Below are positions 16,128 to 25,068 of a stretch of DNA of 64,000 bases, in pieces (position 1 is the stretch's first letter; each line of letters opens with the position of its first letter). The notes beneath the pieces are model-generated. The model was given only the letters and a program-made list of their open reading frames with translations, searched no databases and was not told the origin of the DNA. Made by a program: the position numbers and the translations under genes. Source of the stretch: Microbacterium psychrotolerans (lineage in GTDB: Bacteria > Actinomycetota > Actinomycetes > Actinomycetales > Microbacteriaceae); assembly GCF_031085295.1 (NCBI RefSeq), contig NZ_JAVFWO010000008.1, positions 1-64,000 on the forward strand, in the 5' to 3' direction.

Positions 16128-17861
16128 GTGAGCACTTCAGAGCGCCAACTTTCCACCACCGTCCTCGTCATCGGCACCGGGGGTTCCGGTCTCCGCGCCG
16201 CCATCGAACTCGCCGAAGCCGGGGTCGACGTCATCGCCCTCGGCAAGCGTCCGAAGTCGGACGCCCACACCTCCCTGGCTGCCGGGGGCATCAACGCCGC
16301 GCTCGGCACGATGGATGCCGACGACAGCTGGCAGCAGCACGCGGCGGACACGTTGAAGGAGAGCTACCTGCTCGCCAACCCCCACACCGTCGAGATCGTC
16401 ACCTCGGGCGCTGCCCGCGGCATCGAGGACCTCGAGCGGTACGGCATGCCCTTCGCCCGAGAGGAGGACGGCCGCATCTCGCAGCGCTTCTTCGGCGCCC
16501 ACACCTACCGTCGCACCGCCTTCGCGGGCGACTACACCGGTCTCGAGATCCAGCGCACCCTGATCAACCGGGCGGCGCAGCTGCAGGTGCCGATCCTCGA
16601 CACCGTGTACGTCACGCGGATACTCGTCAACGACGACGGCGCCGTGTTCGGCGCGTACGGCTTCGACCTCGAGGACGGCACGCGCTATCTGATCCACGCG
16701 GACGCCGTGATCCTCGCGGCCGGCGGGCACAACCGCATCTGGCGTCGCACCTCCTCTCGACGCGACGAGAACACCGGAGACTCCTTCCGCCTCGCCGTCG
16801 AAGCCGGCGGCCGGCTGCGCGACCCCGAGCTCGTCCAGTTCCACCCGAGCGGCATCATCGAGCCCGAGAACGCGGCGGGCACGCTCATCTCCGAAGCGGC
16901 ACGCGGCGAGGGCGGCATCCTGCGCAACGGCCTCGGCGAGCGCTTCATGCATCGCTACGACCCGGAGCGCCTCGAGCTCTCGACGCGCGACCGCGTCGCG
17001 CTGGCCTGCTACACCGAGATCAAGGAGGGGCGCGGAACTGCGAACGGCGGCGTCTGGCTGGATGTCTCGCACCTTCCGCGCGAGACGATCATGACGCGGC
17101 TGCCCCGCGTGTACCAGACGATGCTCGAGCTGCAGATGCTCGACATCACCCAGGAGCCGATCGAGATCGCGCCCACCGCCCACTACTCGATGGGAGGCGT
17201 CTGGGTGCGCTCGTCGGACCACTCCACCGACGTGCCCGGCCTCTACGCCATCGGCGAGGCCTCCTCCGGCCTGCACGGCGCGAACCGCCTGGGCGGCAAC
17301 TCGCTCATCGAGCTCCTCGTCTTCGGGCGCATCGTCGGGCAGGCGGCCGCGGACTACTCCGCGTCGCTGCCGGCACAGCGTCGCTCGGCGTCCGCCGTGG
17401 CCGCCGCGCGGTCCGAGATCTCGGACCTGCTCGCCGCATCGGGAACCGAGAACGTGCGGGCGCTGCAGCGCGCCATCCGCGACACGATGACCGAGCACGC
17501 CGGCGTCGTGCGCGACGAGCAGGGACTTCTGGCCGGTCTCGCGGAGCTCGACGCCATCGAGGCGCGGATGGCCGACATCGGCGTGCACCCCGACATTGCG
17601 GGGTACCACGACCTCGCCCACGCCTTCGACCTGAAGTCGGCGGCTCTCGCCGCACGGGCGACCCTCGAAGCGGCACTCGAACGCCGCGAGACCCGCGGCT
17701 GCCACAACCGCAGCGACTACCCCGACATCGACCCCGAACTGCAGGTGAACCTCGTCTGGTCGCCCGAGACCGGTGTCGTCCGCGAGCCGATCCCGCCGAT
17801 CCCGGCCGAGATCGCCGCACTCATGCGCGAGGTGTCGGTCGCGGGCAAGCTCGTCGAGTAG
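16128..17861 (+). CDS. FAD-binding succinate dehydrogenase/fumarate reductase-type flavoprotein
   Basis: 577 residues of the SdhA/FrdA/L-aspartate oxidase family. Seen: dinucleotide fold VLVIGTGGSGLRAAIELAEAG, TSLAAGGINAALG, active-site segments QFHPSGI and APTAHYSMGGV, and HGANRLGGNSLIELLVFGR (FAD contact). No iron-sulfur or membrane-anchor subunit gene is adjacent, so it is either a free-standing oxidoreductase such as an L-aspartate oxidase-like enzyme or a flavoprotein acting with partners elsewhere. GTG at 16128 is chosen as it opens directly before the Rossmann strand. Probably controlled by the divergent LysR. The exact substrate is uncertain. Confidence 0.85.
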   Translation: MSTSERQLSTTVLVIGTGGSGLRAAIELAEAGVDVIALGKRPKSDAHTSLAAGGINAALGTMDADDSWQQHAADTLKESYLLANPHTVEIVTSGAARGIEDLERYGMPFAREEDGRISQRFFGAHTYRRTAFAGDYTGLEIQRTLINRAAQLQVPILDTVYVTRILVNDDGAVFGAYGFDLEDGTRYLIHADAVILAAGGHNRIWRRTSSRRDENTGDSFRLAVEAGGRLRDPELVQFHPSGIIEPENAAGTLISEAARGEGGILRNGLGERFMHRYDPERLELSTRDRVALACYTEIKEGRGTANGGVWLDVSHLPRETIMTRLPRVYQTMLELQMLDITQEPIEIAPTAHYSMGGVWVRSSDHSTDVPGLYAIGEASSGLHGANRLGGNSLIELLVFGRIVGQAAADYSASLPAQRRSASAVAAARSEISDLLAASGTENVRALQRAIRDTMTEHAGVVRDEQGLLAGLAELDAIEARMADIGVHPDIAGYHDLAHAFDLKSAALAARATLEAALERRETRGCHNRSDYPDIDPELQVNLVWSPETGVVREPIPPIPAEIAALMREVSVAGKLVE

Positions 17862-17995
17862 CGATTTCGCCGCCACCGCAGCACGCCTCCACTCGTCACA
17901 CTCGGCCCCACCGCGCCTTCGGTGATCTGTAGCCCGTTCGCCGACATGCTGCAACCCCCAGAGGTGTCTGGGCGCCATGCGAGTAGAAAGGCAGA

Positions 17996-18349
17996 GTGAA
18001 GAGAGTGACGTACGCGGGAAGCGAATTCGTGACCGGGGATGACATCGCGTCGGCACTGCTCAGCTGCGGTCGGGCGCTGGCGGAGGCCGGCGAGGCCGAG
18101 GCCGTGACAGTTCCGTCATGGGAGCAGGACGGCACGATCACCGGGGTGATGGTGCTCATCGGCCCGGCGAGCCAGATCGTCGTCCAAGAAGCGCATGTCG
18201 ACGCCGATGAACTCATCGACGTCTCTGCGATCGCCCGGCTCAATGCCATCGAACGCCGTCTGAGGCCGGTCGCGGCCTTCGACGTCGACGGTCGGAGTGA
18301 CGGCTGGGACGGCGACAATCGCAGCCAGTCCTGGGACGGCGAGATCTGA
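17996..18349 (+). CDS. Hypothetical protein
   Basis: 117 residues, GTG start following AAAGG. The first 85 residues look like a small alpha/beta domain (FVTGDDIASALLSCGRALAEAG, GVMVLIGPASQIVVQEAHVD, ELIDVSAIARLNAIERRL); the tail is polar, rich in Asp, Ser and Trp. No family recognised. Followed by a strong hairpin. Confidence 0.6.
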   Translation: MKRVTYAGSEFVTGDDIASALLSCGRALAEAGEAEAVTVPSWEQDGTITGVMVLIGPASQIVVQEAHVDADELIDVSAIARLNAIERRLRPVAAFDVDGRSDGWDGDNRSQSWDGEI

Positions 18350-18382
18350 CGGGTGCGAAGATCTGACGACCTGACGATGTGA

Positions 18383-18424
18383 CGCGCCGGCATCCCGCTC
18401 CCGAGCGAGCGGGATGCCGGCGCG
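18383..18424. terminator. Long bidirectional hairpin between convergent genes
   Basis: Perfect 18-bp arms (18383-18400 and 18407-18424) around a six-base loop, between the hypothetical gene and the convergent VOC gene. No U-tract is present, as is common in high-GC Actinobacteria. Confidence 0.75.
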
Positions 18425-18460
18425 TGCGGGGCACCGACGGTGCCCCCGTCGGATCGCGCG

Positions 18461-18889
18461 CTACTGCAGGCAGAACTCGTTCCCCTCGGGGTCTTTCATC
18501 TGAAAGTAGCTCTCGGGCCATGGACCCCACGTCTGGTCGACGAGGCGGACGACCTCAGCTCCCAAAGCGACGAGACGATCCTTCTCAGCGTCGAGCTCTT
18601 CCCGCGTCGGACGCCGGCCGGGTGTGGCGCTGATGTCGAGGTGCAGCCGATTGCGCCCGCGTTTCGTCTCGTCGGCGTGGTGGAAGAACAGCCTCGGCCC
18701 CACCCCTTCGGGATCCTCGGCCAGCCCGCGCTTGGCCAGATCCGCCTCCGTCAGTCCGGAGGCGAGCAGCTCGTTCTTCAGCGGCTCGTCCCATGTGGCC
18801 TCGGGATAGCCGAAAACGGCGGCCCAGAAGCGGGCGAGCGCCGGAGGATCGTCGGCATAGAACGTGATGTTCCCGAGCTTGCCGGTCAT
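18461..18889 (-). CDS. VOC family protein (glyoxalase-like)
   Basis: 142 residues with the vicinal-oxygen-chelate fold: ITFYADDPPALARFWAAVFGYPE at the start, LHLDISATPG in the middle and YFQMKDPEGNEFCLQ at the end, the last matching the usual metal-ligand strand. Such proteins are dioxygenases, isomerases or resistance binders; no specific function can be given. ATG at 18889 is preceded by GAGAAGG five bases upstream; a longer frame has no better site. Confidence 0.82.
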   Translation of the reverse strand: MTGKLGNITFYADDPPALARFWAAVFGYPEATWDEPLKNELLASGLTEADLAKRGLAEDPEGVGPRLFFHHADETKRGRNRLHLDISATPGRRPTREELDAEKDRLVALGAEVVRLVDQTWGPWPESYFQMKDPEGNEFCLQ

Positions 18890-18957
18890 GACGACCTTCT
18901 CTCCCACGGCGTCGTCGCCGCGACATCCGTCACCCTAGACCTCTCCCCGGACACACG

Positions 18958-21900
18958 TCAGCGGAAGTCTCTCGCGCGGTGCTGCACACCCACGCGGAGG
19001 TCTTCGAAGCGGTCGGCGATCAGGTTCGTCACTCCCTCGGCCGAACGCTCCAGGATTCCGCGGGCGATGAGGGCGGGCGAATCGCGCACGACGCGGCGAT
19101 ACCTGTTCCAGACGCCGAGCGAGCACACAACGTTCACGAGGCCGTGTTCGTCCTCGAGATTGAGGAAGGTGATTCCGGATGCCGTGGCCGGCCGCTGCCG
19201 GTGGGTCACGAGCCCTGCGACCTCGACGCGGCGCCCGACCTCGTGGCTGCGCAGTTCGCGAGATGTCAGGACGCCGCGACCGTCGAGCCCGGAGCGATAG
19301 TGCGTCAGCGGGTGGTCGTCGGTCGAGATGCCGGTGGCCCAGAGGTCGGCGGCCAGGCGCTCGTAGCTGGTGGGATCGGTGAACAGCGGCGGCTGTACCG
19401 CGATAAGCGAGTCCGGCAGGAACTCGGGGCGATCCTGCGCTGCGGATCCGGCCAGCCAGATCGCCTCTCGCCGGCTGAGACCGAGGCACTCGAACGCCCC
19501 TGCGGTGGCGAGCGCCTCGACCTGCGTGGCCGTGATGCTGGTGCGCCGCACCAGGTCGCGCTGATCGCGGAACAGGCCGCCGGCCTCGCGAGCCGCGACG
19601 ATACGCTGCGCGACAGTCGTGCCGATGCCCTTGACCCCGGCGAGGCCGAGCCGCACCGCGTACCCGCCGTCTCGCCGATGCGCCGCCGACTCATCGGGCG
19701 CGTCGAGGTCGAAGAGCCCGACCGGCGGCTGGTCGCGCTCGAGGCAGGAGTCCAGGCCCGAGTGCCCGGCGCCGTCGACGCGCTCGAGCACGGCCTCGGC
19801 GCCCGACAGGTGCAGGTCGGGCCGACGCACCTCGACGCCGTGGTGGCGCGCATCGCTCACGAGCGTCGCCGGCGAGTAGAAGCCCATCGGCTGCGCCCGC
19901 AGCAGCCCCGCGAGGAATGCCGCCGGGTAGTGCAGCTTGATCCACGAGCTGGCGTACACGAGCAGCGCGAACGACAGCGAGTGCGACTCGGCGAACCCGA
20001 AGTTCGCGAACGCCTGGATCTTGGCGTAGATCGCGTCGGCCTCCTCCCCCACGAGCCCGTTCTCGGCCATGCCCGCGTACAGCTTCTCTTTGAGCGAGTC
20101 GATGCGCTCCACTCCGCGCTTGGATCCCATCGCCCGTCGCAGCAGATCGGCGTCCTCGCCGGTGAGCCCGCCGACGGCCATGCCCATCTGCATGAGCTGC
20201 TCCTGGAACACCGGGATGCCGAGCGTGCGCTCGAGCACCGGCACGAGCTTGGGGTGGGCGTAAGTCACCTTCTCCTGCTCGAGCTTTCGCTTGACGAACG
20301 GGTGCACGGCCCCGCCCTGGATGGGTCCGGGACGGATGAGCGCGATCTCGATCACGAGGTCGTAGAACCGCCGCGGCTGCAGGCGCGGGAGGAGGCCCAT
20401 CTGCGCGCGCGACTCGACCTGGAACACCCCGATCGAGTCGGCGCGGCACAGCATGTCGTAGACCGCCTTCTCCTCCTTCGGGATGGTCGACAGCTCCCAG
20501 TCCTCCCCCGTCGAGGCGCGGATCATGTCGAAGCAGTACTGCAGGGCGGCCAGCATCCCGAGCCCCAGCAGGTCGAACTTCACGAGCCCCATCCAGGCGG
20601 CGTCGTCCTTGTCCCACTGGATCACCGTGCGGTTCTCCATGCGGGCGTGCTCGATCGGCACGACCTCGCCCACCGGCCGGTCGGTGAGCACCATGCCGCC
20701 GGAGTGGATGCCGAGGTGCCGCGGCGCCTTGAGCAGCTCGGACGCGAACTCGAGCACCTGATCGGGGATGTCATGGCCGGCGCCCGTCTCCAGAAGAGCA
20801 CCCCACCCTTCGATCTGCTTCGACCAGGCGTCCTGCTGGCCAGGCGAATGTCCCAGCGCCTTGGCCATGTCGCGCACGGCGTTCTTGGGTCGGTACTGGA
20901 TGACGTTCGCGACCTGCGCGGCGCGGTCGCGCCCGTACTCCTGGTAGACCCACTGGATGATCTCCTCCCGTCGATCGGAGTCGAAGTCGACGTCGATGTC
21001 GGGCTCCTCCTCGCGCAGGCTCGACAGGAAGCGCTCGAAGGGCAGGTCGTAGCCGATCGCGTCGACCGCCGTGATGTCGAGCAGATAGCAGATCGCACTG
21101 TTGGCCGCCGACCCCCGGCCTTGACAGAGGATGCCGCGGCGCCGCGCCTCTTGGACGATGCCGTGAACGATCAGGAAGTAGCCGGGGAAGTCCTTCAACT
21201 CGATGACGCCGAGCTCCTTCTCGATGCGCGCCCGGTTCTCCTCGGTCAGGTGGGGGTACTTGCGCGGCACCGCATCCCACACGAGCTTGCGCAGCCACGA
21301 CATCGGCGTGTGCCCCTCGGGGACCTTCTGCTTCGGCAGCGCGGGCTTGGCCTTGCGCAGTGGAAAGGCGAGCTCGTCGGCGAGCGTCACCGTGCGTGCC
21401 ACGGCATCGGGGAACCTCACGAACCGCTCCGCCATCTCTGCGCCCGACCGCAGGTGCGCCCCGGCGTGGGCCGGGAGCCAGCCGTCGAGCTCGTCGAGCC
21501 CGCGGTTGGCGCGCACCGCCGCGACGGCCGCGGCGAGCAGCTGCCGCTTCGGCACGGCGTAGTGCACGTTGTTCGTCGCCAGCAGCGGCAGCCCGCGCTC
21601 GCGTGCGAGCCCCACGAGCACGTCGTTGTCGCGGGTGTCGAGCGGATTGCCGTGGTCGATGAGCTCGACGTGGACGGCATCGCGCCCGAACAGCGTCACG
21701 AGACGGTCGAGCTCGTGGGCGGCGGCATCCGCTCCCGCCTTCCCTGGAGCCGAGGCCAGCGCACGGCGCACGGCGCCCTTGCGGCATCCGGTGAGCACCG
21801 CCCATTCCCCGGCGGCTTGCGCGGCGAGCTCGTCGAGGTCGTAGACCGGACGCCCCTTCTCGGCCCCCTGCAGCTGCGCGTGGGTGATCGCACCCGCCAG

Positions 21901-22362
21901 CCGGTGATAGCCCTCCTCGCCGCGGGCGAGCACGAGCAGATGCGCGCCGGCCGGATCGGGCTCGCCGTTCTGCGGTTTCGGAAGCTCGAGCGACAGCTCG
22001 GCGCCGAACACGGTCTTCAGCTGCAGCGCCTCGGCGGCCTCGGCGAACCGGACGATGCCGTAGAAGCCGTCGTGGTCGGTGATCGCGAGGGCGTGCAGCC
22101 CGAGGTGCTCGGCCTCTTCGGCGAGCTCCTCCGGTGAGGAGGCGCCGTCGAGGAACGAGTACGACGAGTGGGCGTGAAGCTCGGCGTACGGGATGGCGTC
22201 TGCGGGACGCTCGATCTCGGGTGCGACGTACGGTCCGCGCTTGCGCGACCACGCCGGGCTGTCGCCGCCGTCCGCACCGACCGGCGGCGCCTCCGGCCTC
22301 CGGCGACCGCTCAGCACGCGCTCCATCTCGGACCACGGAACGCCGGGGTTGTTGAAGCCCAT
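18958..22362 (-). CDS. dnaE2: Error-prone DNA polymerase III alpha, mutasome polymerase
   Basis: 1134 residues. The PHP domain begins at ELHAHSSYSFLDGASSPEEL (about 61-80) with ALAITDHDGFYG; the C-family polymerase palm contains PDIDVDFDSDRREE near 454-465; the thumb/fingers region has FGFAESHSLSFALLVYASSW and the C-terminus an OB-fold (RVEVAGLVTHRQRP). This shorter, non-replicative DnaE performs mutagenic lesion bypass together with ImuA and ImuB. It is the third gene of the minus-strand cassette headed by a LexA box, separated from imuB by 106 bp. GAGGG lies three bases before the ATG. Confidence 0.95.
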   Translation of the reverse strand: MGFNNPGVPWSEMERVLSGRRRPEAPPVGADGGDSPAWSRKRGPYVAPEIERPADAIPYAELHAHSSYSFLDGASSPEELAEEAEHLGLHALAITDHDGFYGIVRFAEAAEALQLKTVFGAELSLELPKPQNGEPDPAGAHLLVLARGEEGYHRLAGAITHAQLQGAEKGRPVYDLDELAAQAAGEWAVLTGCRKGAVRRALASAPGKAGADAAAHELDRLVTLFGRDAVHVELIDHGNPLDTRDNDVLVGLARERGLPLLATNNVHYAVPKRQLLAAAVAAVRANRGLDELDGWLPAHAGAHLRSGAEMAERFVRFPDAVARTVTLADELAFPLRKAKPALPKQKVPEGHTPMSWLRKLVWDAVPRKYPHLTEENRARIEKELGVIELKDFPGYFLIVHGIVQEARRRGILCQGRGSAANSAICYLLDITAVDAIGYDLPFERFLSSLREEEPDIDVDFDSDRREEIIQWVYQEYGRDRAAQVANVIQYRPKNAVRDMAKALGHSPGQQDAWSKQIEGWGALLETGAGHDIPDQVLEFASELLKAPRHLGIHSGGMVLTDRPVGEVVPIEHARMENRTVIQWDKDDAAWMGLVKFDLLGLGMLAALQYCFDMIRASTGEDWELSTIPKEEKAVYDMLCRADSIGVFQVESRAQMGLLPRLQPRRFYDLVIEIALIRPGPIQGGAVHPFVKRKLEQEKVTYAHPKLVPVLERTLGIPVFQEQLMQMGMAVGGLTGEDADLLRRAMGSKRGVERIDSLKEKLYAGMAENGLVGEEADAIYAKIQAFANFGFAESHSLSFALLVYASSWIKLHYPAAFLAGLLRAQPMGFYSPATLVSDARHHGVEVRRPDLHLSGAEAVLERVDGAGHSGLDSCLERDQPPVGLFDLDAPDESAAHRRDGGYAVRLGLAGVKGIGTTVAQRIVAAREAGGLFRDQRDLVRRTSITATQVEALATAGAFECLGLSRREAIWLAGSAAQDRPEFLPDSLIAVQPPLFTDPTSYERLAADLWATGISTDDHPLTHYRSGLDGRGVLTSRELRSHEVGRRVEVAGLVTHRQRPATASGITFLNLEDEHGLVNVVCSLGVWNRYRRVVRDSPALIARGILERSAEGVTNLIADRFEDLRVGVQHRARDFR

Positions 22363-22417
22363 CAGCCCTCACCCGCCGCCGCTCGATGGTCGAGGCGTCT
22401 CATCTCGCCCGCCGTCG

Positions 22418-22440
22418 CCCTTCGACAAGCCCAGGGACCG
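22418..22440. repeat. Copy of a short dispersed actinobacterial repeat
   Basis: CCCTTCGACAAGCCC followed by AGGGACCG, between imuB and dnaE2. The pattern resembles the short dispersed palindromic repeats common in Microbacteriaceae intergenic DNA (recognised from memory). A partial, rearranged likeness occurs at 27431-27480. Confidence 0.4.
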
Positions 22441-22468
22441 TGGGGCCGTCGGTAGCCGGGACGTTTCG

Positions 22469-24157
22469 TCAGTCATAGGTGGCCTCCGCGGTCCACGCGT
22501 CGCCGTCGCACACCAGCAGCCACGCCGACCCCTCGGCGTCGACGACCTGGAACCGGTACGCACGCCGCGAACGCGCAGCATCCCATCCCCGCTCGACGAC
22601 CGGCCACGGGCCTGCCCAGGCCTCGATCGCCCGCCGGCGTCCGCTCTCGATGAAGAACGCGGGCACGGCGGCGACGTTGCCCCGCTCGTCGACATCGACG
22701 AGCTCGCCTCCGAGCGCCCGCACGTCGACCGGCACCGGATCGGCGAACACCGTCGTCGGCAGCGGGTCGGGCAGGCTCCCCGGCCACGGTCGCGCGCGCT
22801 GCGCCGCGAGGCCGCCGGCGCCCGTCGCCTGCCGGTCGCGCTCGTCGCGGTCGCCCCAGGGCACGAGCACCTGGCGCTCCGCCAACCACCGCCCGCCGCC
22901 GATCGCCGGGGTCAGCACACCGCGGTGCCCGAGCATCGCCTGCACGCGCGACAACGCGTGGTGCACCCGCTCCTCTGGGCCGCCGCCGAACAGCGCCGGG
23001 GCGTGATGGGATGCCGCGTCCACCGCTTCGGGCGAGATCCGCACCAGGGCGACCCCGCTGCGCAGACCGCGCCCCGCGGCGTCCCCGGTTCCGACGTCTT
23101 CGGCGAGCTGCCACCGCACGCGGTCGACGACTGCCGGCGCATCGAACGAGCCGGGATGCAGCCACACCCGCTCGCTGCGCTCGGCCCGGTCGCCGACGAG
23201 CTCGACCCGCAGCTCGGTGCAGACGAGGTCCACCGCACCCAGCCCCGCGATGAAGTCGTCGGCGGTCACGCGCATGGCGAACGCCACCTGTTCGGCGATC
23301 TCGAGCGGCGGGTCGAACGCGACCTCCCGCTGCAGCTCGGGCGGAGGCGTGCGCGGCTGCACCGGTCGCGAGTCGTGCCCCGCGGCAAGGGCATGCAGCC
23401 GGACGCCCCGCTCACCGAACCGCTCGCGCACACGGTCGGGCTCCATCGCGGCGAACCCGCCGAGCGTCTGCACGCCCAGTCGTGCGAGGAGTCCCGCGAG
23501 GTCCGCCGCATCCTTCGTCCCGGCCGCGCCCGCGCCGATCATCGCCGACGCGTCGAGCACGGCGACCGACAGCGGCGCGAGGAACCCCGCCGCCCCACCG
23601 GCGGGCACGACGAAGACCGGGTCGTCGGCGCTCGTGCCGCCGCGCGCTGCCTGCTCAGCCGTGAACGGGCCGTCGGCGATCCCCGCCCGGACCCCCTCGA
23701 GGCCGGCATCGCGCAGCGCGCCGATCAGCATGCGGGCGGCCTCGGTCTCGCCGCCGTAGTACCGCGCCGGGCCGCGTGCGCGCAGCGCGCACAGCCCCGG
23801 CCGCACCAGCTGAACGCCGGGTGCCCGCTCCTCGATCAGCGACACGATGGGCGCGAACGCGCGGTGATCGCGCGCGGCATCCGCGTTCACCAGCGTCAGC
23901 CCCGGACACCGCGCCTGCGCGTCGCGCCGTCGCTGCCCGCGGCGCACCCCCTCGGCCCGTGCGGACGCCGAGCACGCGACCACGAGATTGCGCTCGACGA
24001 CCGCGATCGGATGCCGCCACCTGTGCTGCGCACCAGACGCCGCGTCCGGTCCCGAGCCTGGCCGCTGCGCGGCCGCACCCGCCTCCCGCTCGAGAGCCGT
24101 GACCGGCCAGTCGGGAAACCACAGCACCAGGCTCCGAACGGGCGTTCCCGGCGTCAT
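22469..24157 (-). CDS. imuB: ImuB, catalytically inactive Y-family polymerase homologue
   Basis: 562 residues of the DinB-like ImuB family. The N-terminus SLVLWFPDWPVTALEREAG, AVVERNLVVACSASARAEGVRRGQRRRDAQARCP and the later segment FAPIVSLIEERAPGVQLVRPGLCALRARGPARYYGG match Y-family landmarks but lack the acidic catalytic triad, as known for ImuB. In the mutasome it bridges DnaE2 and the sliding clamp. I did not find an unambiguous clamp-binding pentapeptide by eye. The ATG at 24157 follows the imuA stop by one base, so translation is coupled. Confidence 0.92.
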   Translation of the reverse strand: MTPGTPVRSLVLWFPDWPVTALEREAGAAAQRPGSGPDAASGAQHRWRHPIAVVERNLVVACSASARAEGVRRGQRRRDAQARCPGLTLVNADAARDHRAFAPIVSLIEERAPGVQLVRPGLCALRARGPARYYGGETEAARMLIGALRDAGLEGVRAGIADGPFTAEQAARGGTSADDPVFVVPAGGAAGFLAPLSVAVLDASAMIGAGAAGTKDAADLAGLLARLGVQTLGGFAAMEPDRVRERFGERGVRLHALAAGHDSRPVQPRTPPPELQREVAFDPPLEIAEQVAFAMRVTADDFIAGLGAVDLVCTELRVELVGDRAERSERVWLHPGSFDAPAVVDRVRWQLAEDVGTGDAAGRGLRSGVALVRISPEAVDAASHHAPALFGGGPEERVHHALSRVQAMLGHRGVLTPAIGGGRWLAERQVLVPWGDRDERDRQATGAGGLAAQRARPWPGSLPDPLPTTVFADPVPVDVRALGGELVDVDERGNVAAVPAFFIESGRRRAIEAWAGPWPVVERGWDAARSRRAYRFQVVDAEGSAWLLVCDGDAWTAEATYD

Positions 24158-24158
24158 G

Positions 24159-24998
24159 TCACCCCACCGCCCTGACCCGATGACCGAGCGAGACCTCGTA
24201 CGCCGAGGCGGCGGCAGGATGCAGCGACTCGACGGGACGCATCCGCTCGGGCGCGGAGACGTGGCCCGCCGCATCCGGGAGCATCACGCGAGCTCGCCGG
24301 GATCGCGGCCAGCGGCGGCTCGAGGAGGTGAGCGTCACCTCGCGACCGGAGAGGTAGCCGTGCCCGCGGCCGACGCCCTCCCATGCCGGCTCGCCGACCT
24401 CGATCACTGCCTCCGCCTGCGGCCACGGCCCCTGCACGAGCAGCACCGCACCGCGATCGCGCAGCCGGGCCGCCAGGCGTGAGATCTCGCCGTCGGCAGC
24501 GCGCCCGGACGGACGCACCGCGACCACCGGCAGCACCTCGGCGACGGTCGAGGTCACCGCGAGCCAGCGCGCCCCGGGATCGGGGATCAGCACGAGCCGC
24601 GACAGGTCGACCCCCAGCCCTTCGGCCGCCTCGGCGCCGAGCCGAGGCATCCCGATCACCCCGCACCATGACCCGGACTGCGATGGCTGGGCGAGCAGCG
24701 CCAGCAGCACCGACGTCGACCGCGGGAGGGAGTAGGCCGATCCGGGGCGCAGGCCGCCGCCGGGAAGCAGCGAGGCGAGGGCGGGATGCACCGGCAGCAC
24801 CGGCGCGTCGAGCCGGCGCCCCTGCACCCGCTCGAGTTGGGCGCGCAACTGTGCGACGGTGTTGGTCGGCCCTGGGCCCCTGCCCACATCTGCCGAAGCC
24901 GTTCTTCCCGCGCGGAGGGCGGCAGGTTCGGGGACCGTCGGCTCCTGGCCGACGGTCTCGTGCACGTGCTGTGCCGTGAGCTGCACGATCGCCCCCAT
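24159..24998 (-). CDS. imuA: ImuA, RecA-like mutasome protein
   Basis: 279 residues, RecA/SulA-like. Recognisable parts are VHPALASLLPGGGLRPGSAYSLPRSTSVLLALLA (degenerate Walker A region), WCGVIGMPRLGAEAAEGLGVDLSRLVLIPDP and RGAVLLVQGPWPQAEAVIEV. In mycobacteria and Caulobacter ImuA-type proteins are required for DnaE2-dependent damage-induced mutagenesis. It is the first gene of the cassette, immediately downstream of a LexA palindrome, so it should be SOS-induced. Confidence 0.88.
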   Translation of the reverse strand: MGAIVQLTAQHVHETVGQEPTVPEPAALRAGRTASADVGRGPGPTNTVAQLRAQLERVQGRRLDAPVLPVHPALASLLPGGGLRPGSAYSLPRSTSVLLALLAQPSQSGSWCGVIGMPRLGAEAAEGLGVDLSRLVLIPDPGARWLAVTSTVAEVLPVVAVRPSGRAADGEISRLAARLRDRGAVLLVQGPWPQAEAVIEVGEPAWEGVGRGHGYLSGREVTLTSSSRRWPRSRRARVMLPDAAGHVSAPERMRPVESLHPAAASAYEVSLGHRVRAVG

Positions 24999-25007
24999 TC
25001 CCCCATG

Positions 25008-25025
25008 CTAGAACAGATGTTCTAG
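25008..25025. promoter_or_regulatory. LexA (SOS) box
   Basis: CTAGAACAGATGTTCTAG is a perfect 18-bp palindrome with the GAAC-N4-GTTC core of actinobacterial and Bacillus-type LexA boxes. It lies ten bases before the imuA start codon, in the promoter position of the imuA-imuB-dnaE2 cassette. Confidence 0.92.
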
Positions 25026-25068
25026 TCGATCAATCGCTGGGAACGAGCGTACCCCCCACTTCCGACAG

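Noticed and set aside
16137..18056. A 639-codon open frame opposite the flavoprotein gene
   Set aside because: No recognisable motifs, and the plus strand has complete FAD-family motifs.
18979..22137. A 1052-codon open frame on the plus strand opposite dnaE2
   Set aside because: It is the antisense of a clearly recognised polymerase; its composition (Arg/His/Gln/Val) is typical of high-GC shadow frames.
24998..25006. An alternative imuA start one frame away (ATG at 25006)
   Set aside because: That frame gives no RecA-like motifs beyond a short run; the ATG at 24998 opens into the recognised protein.
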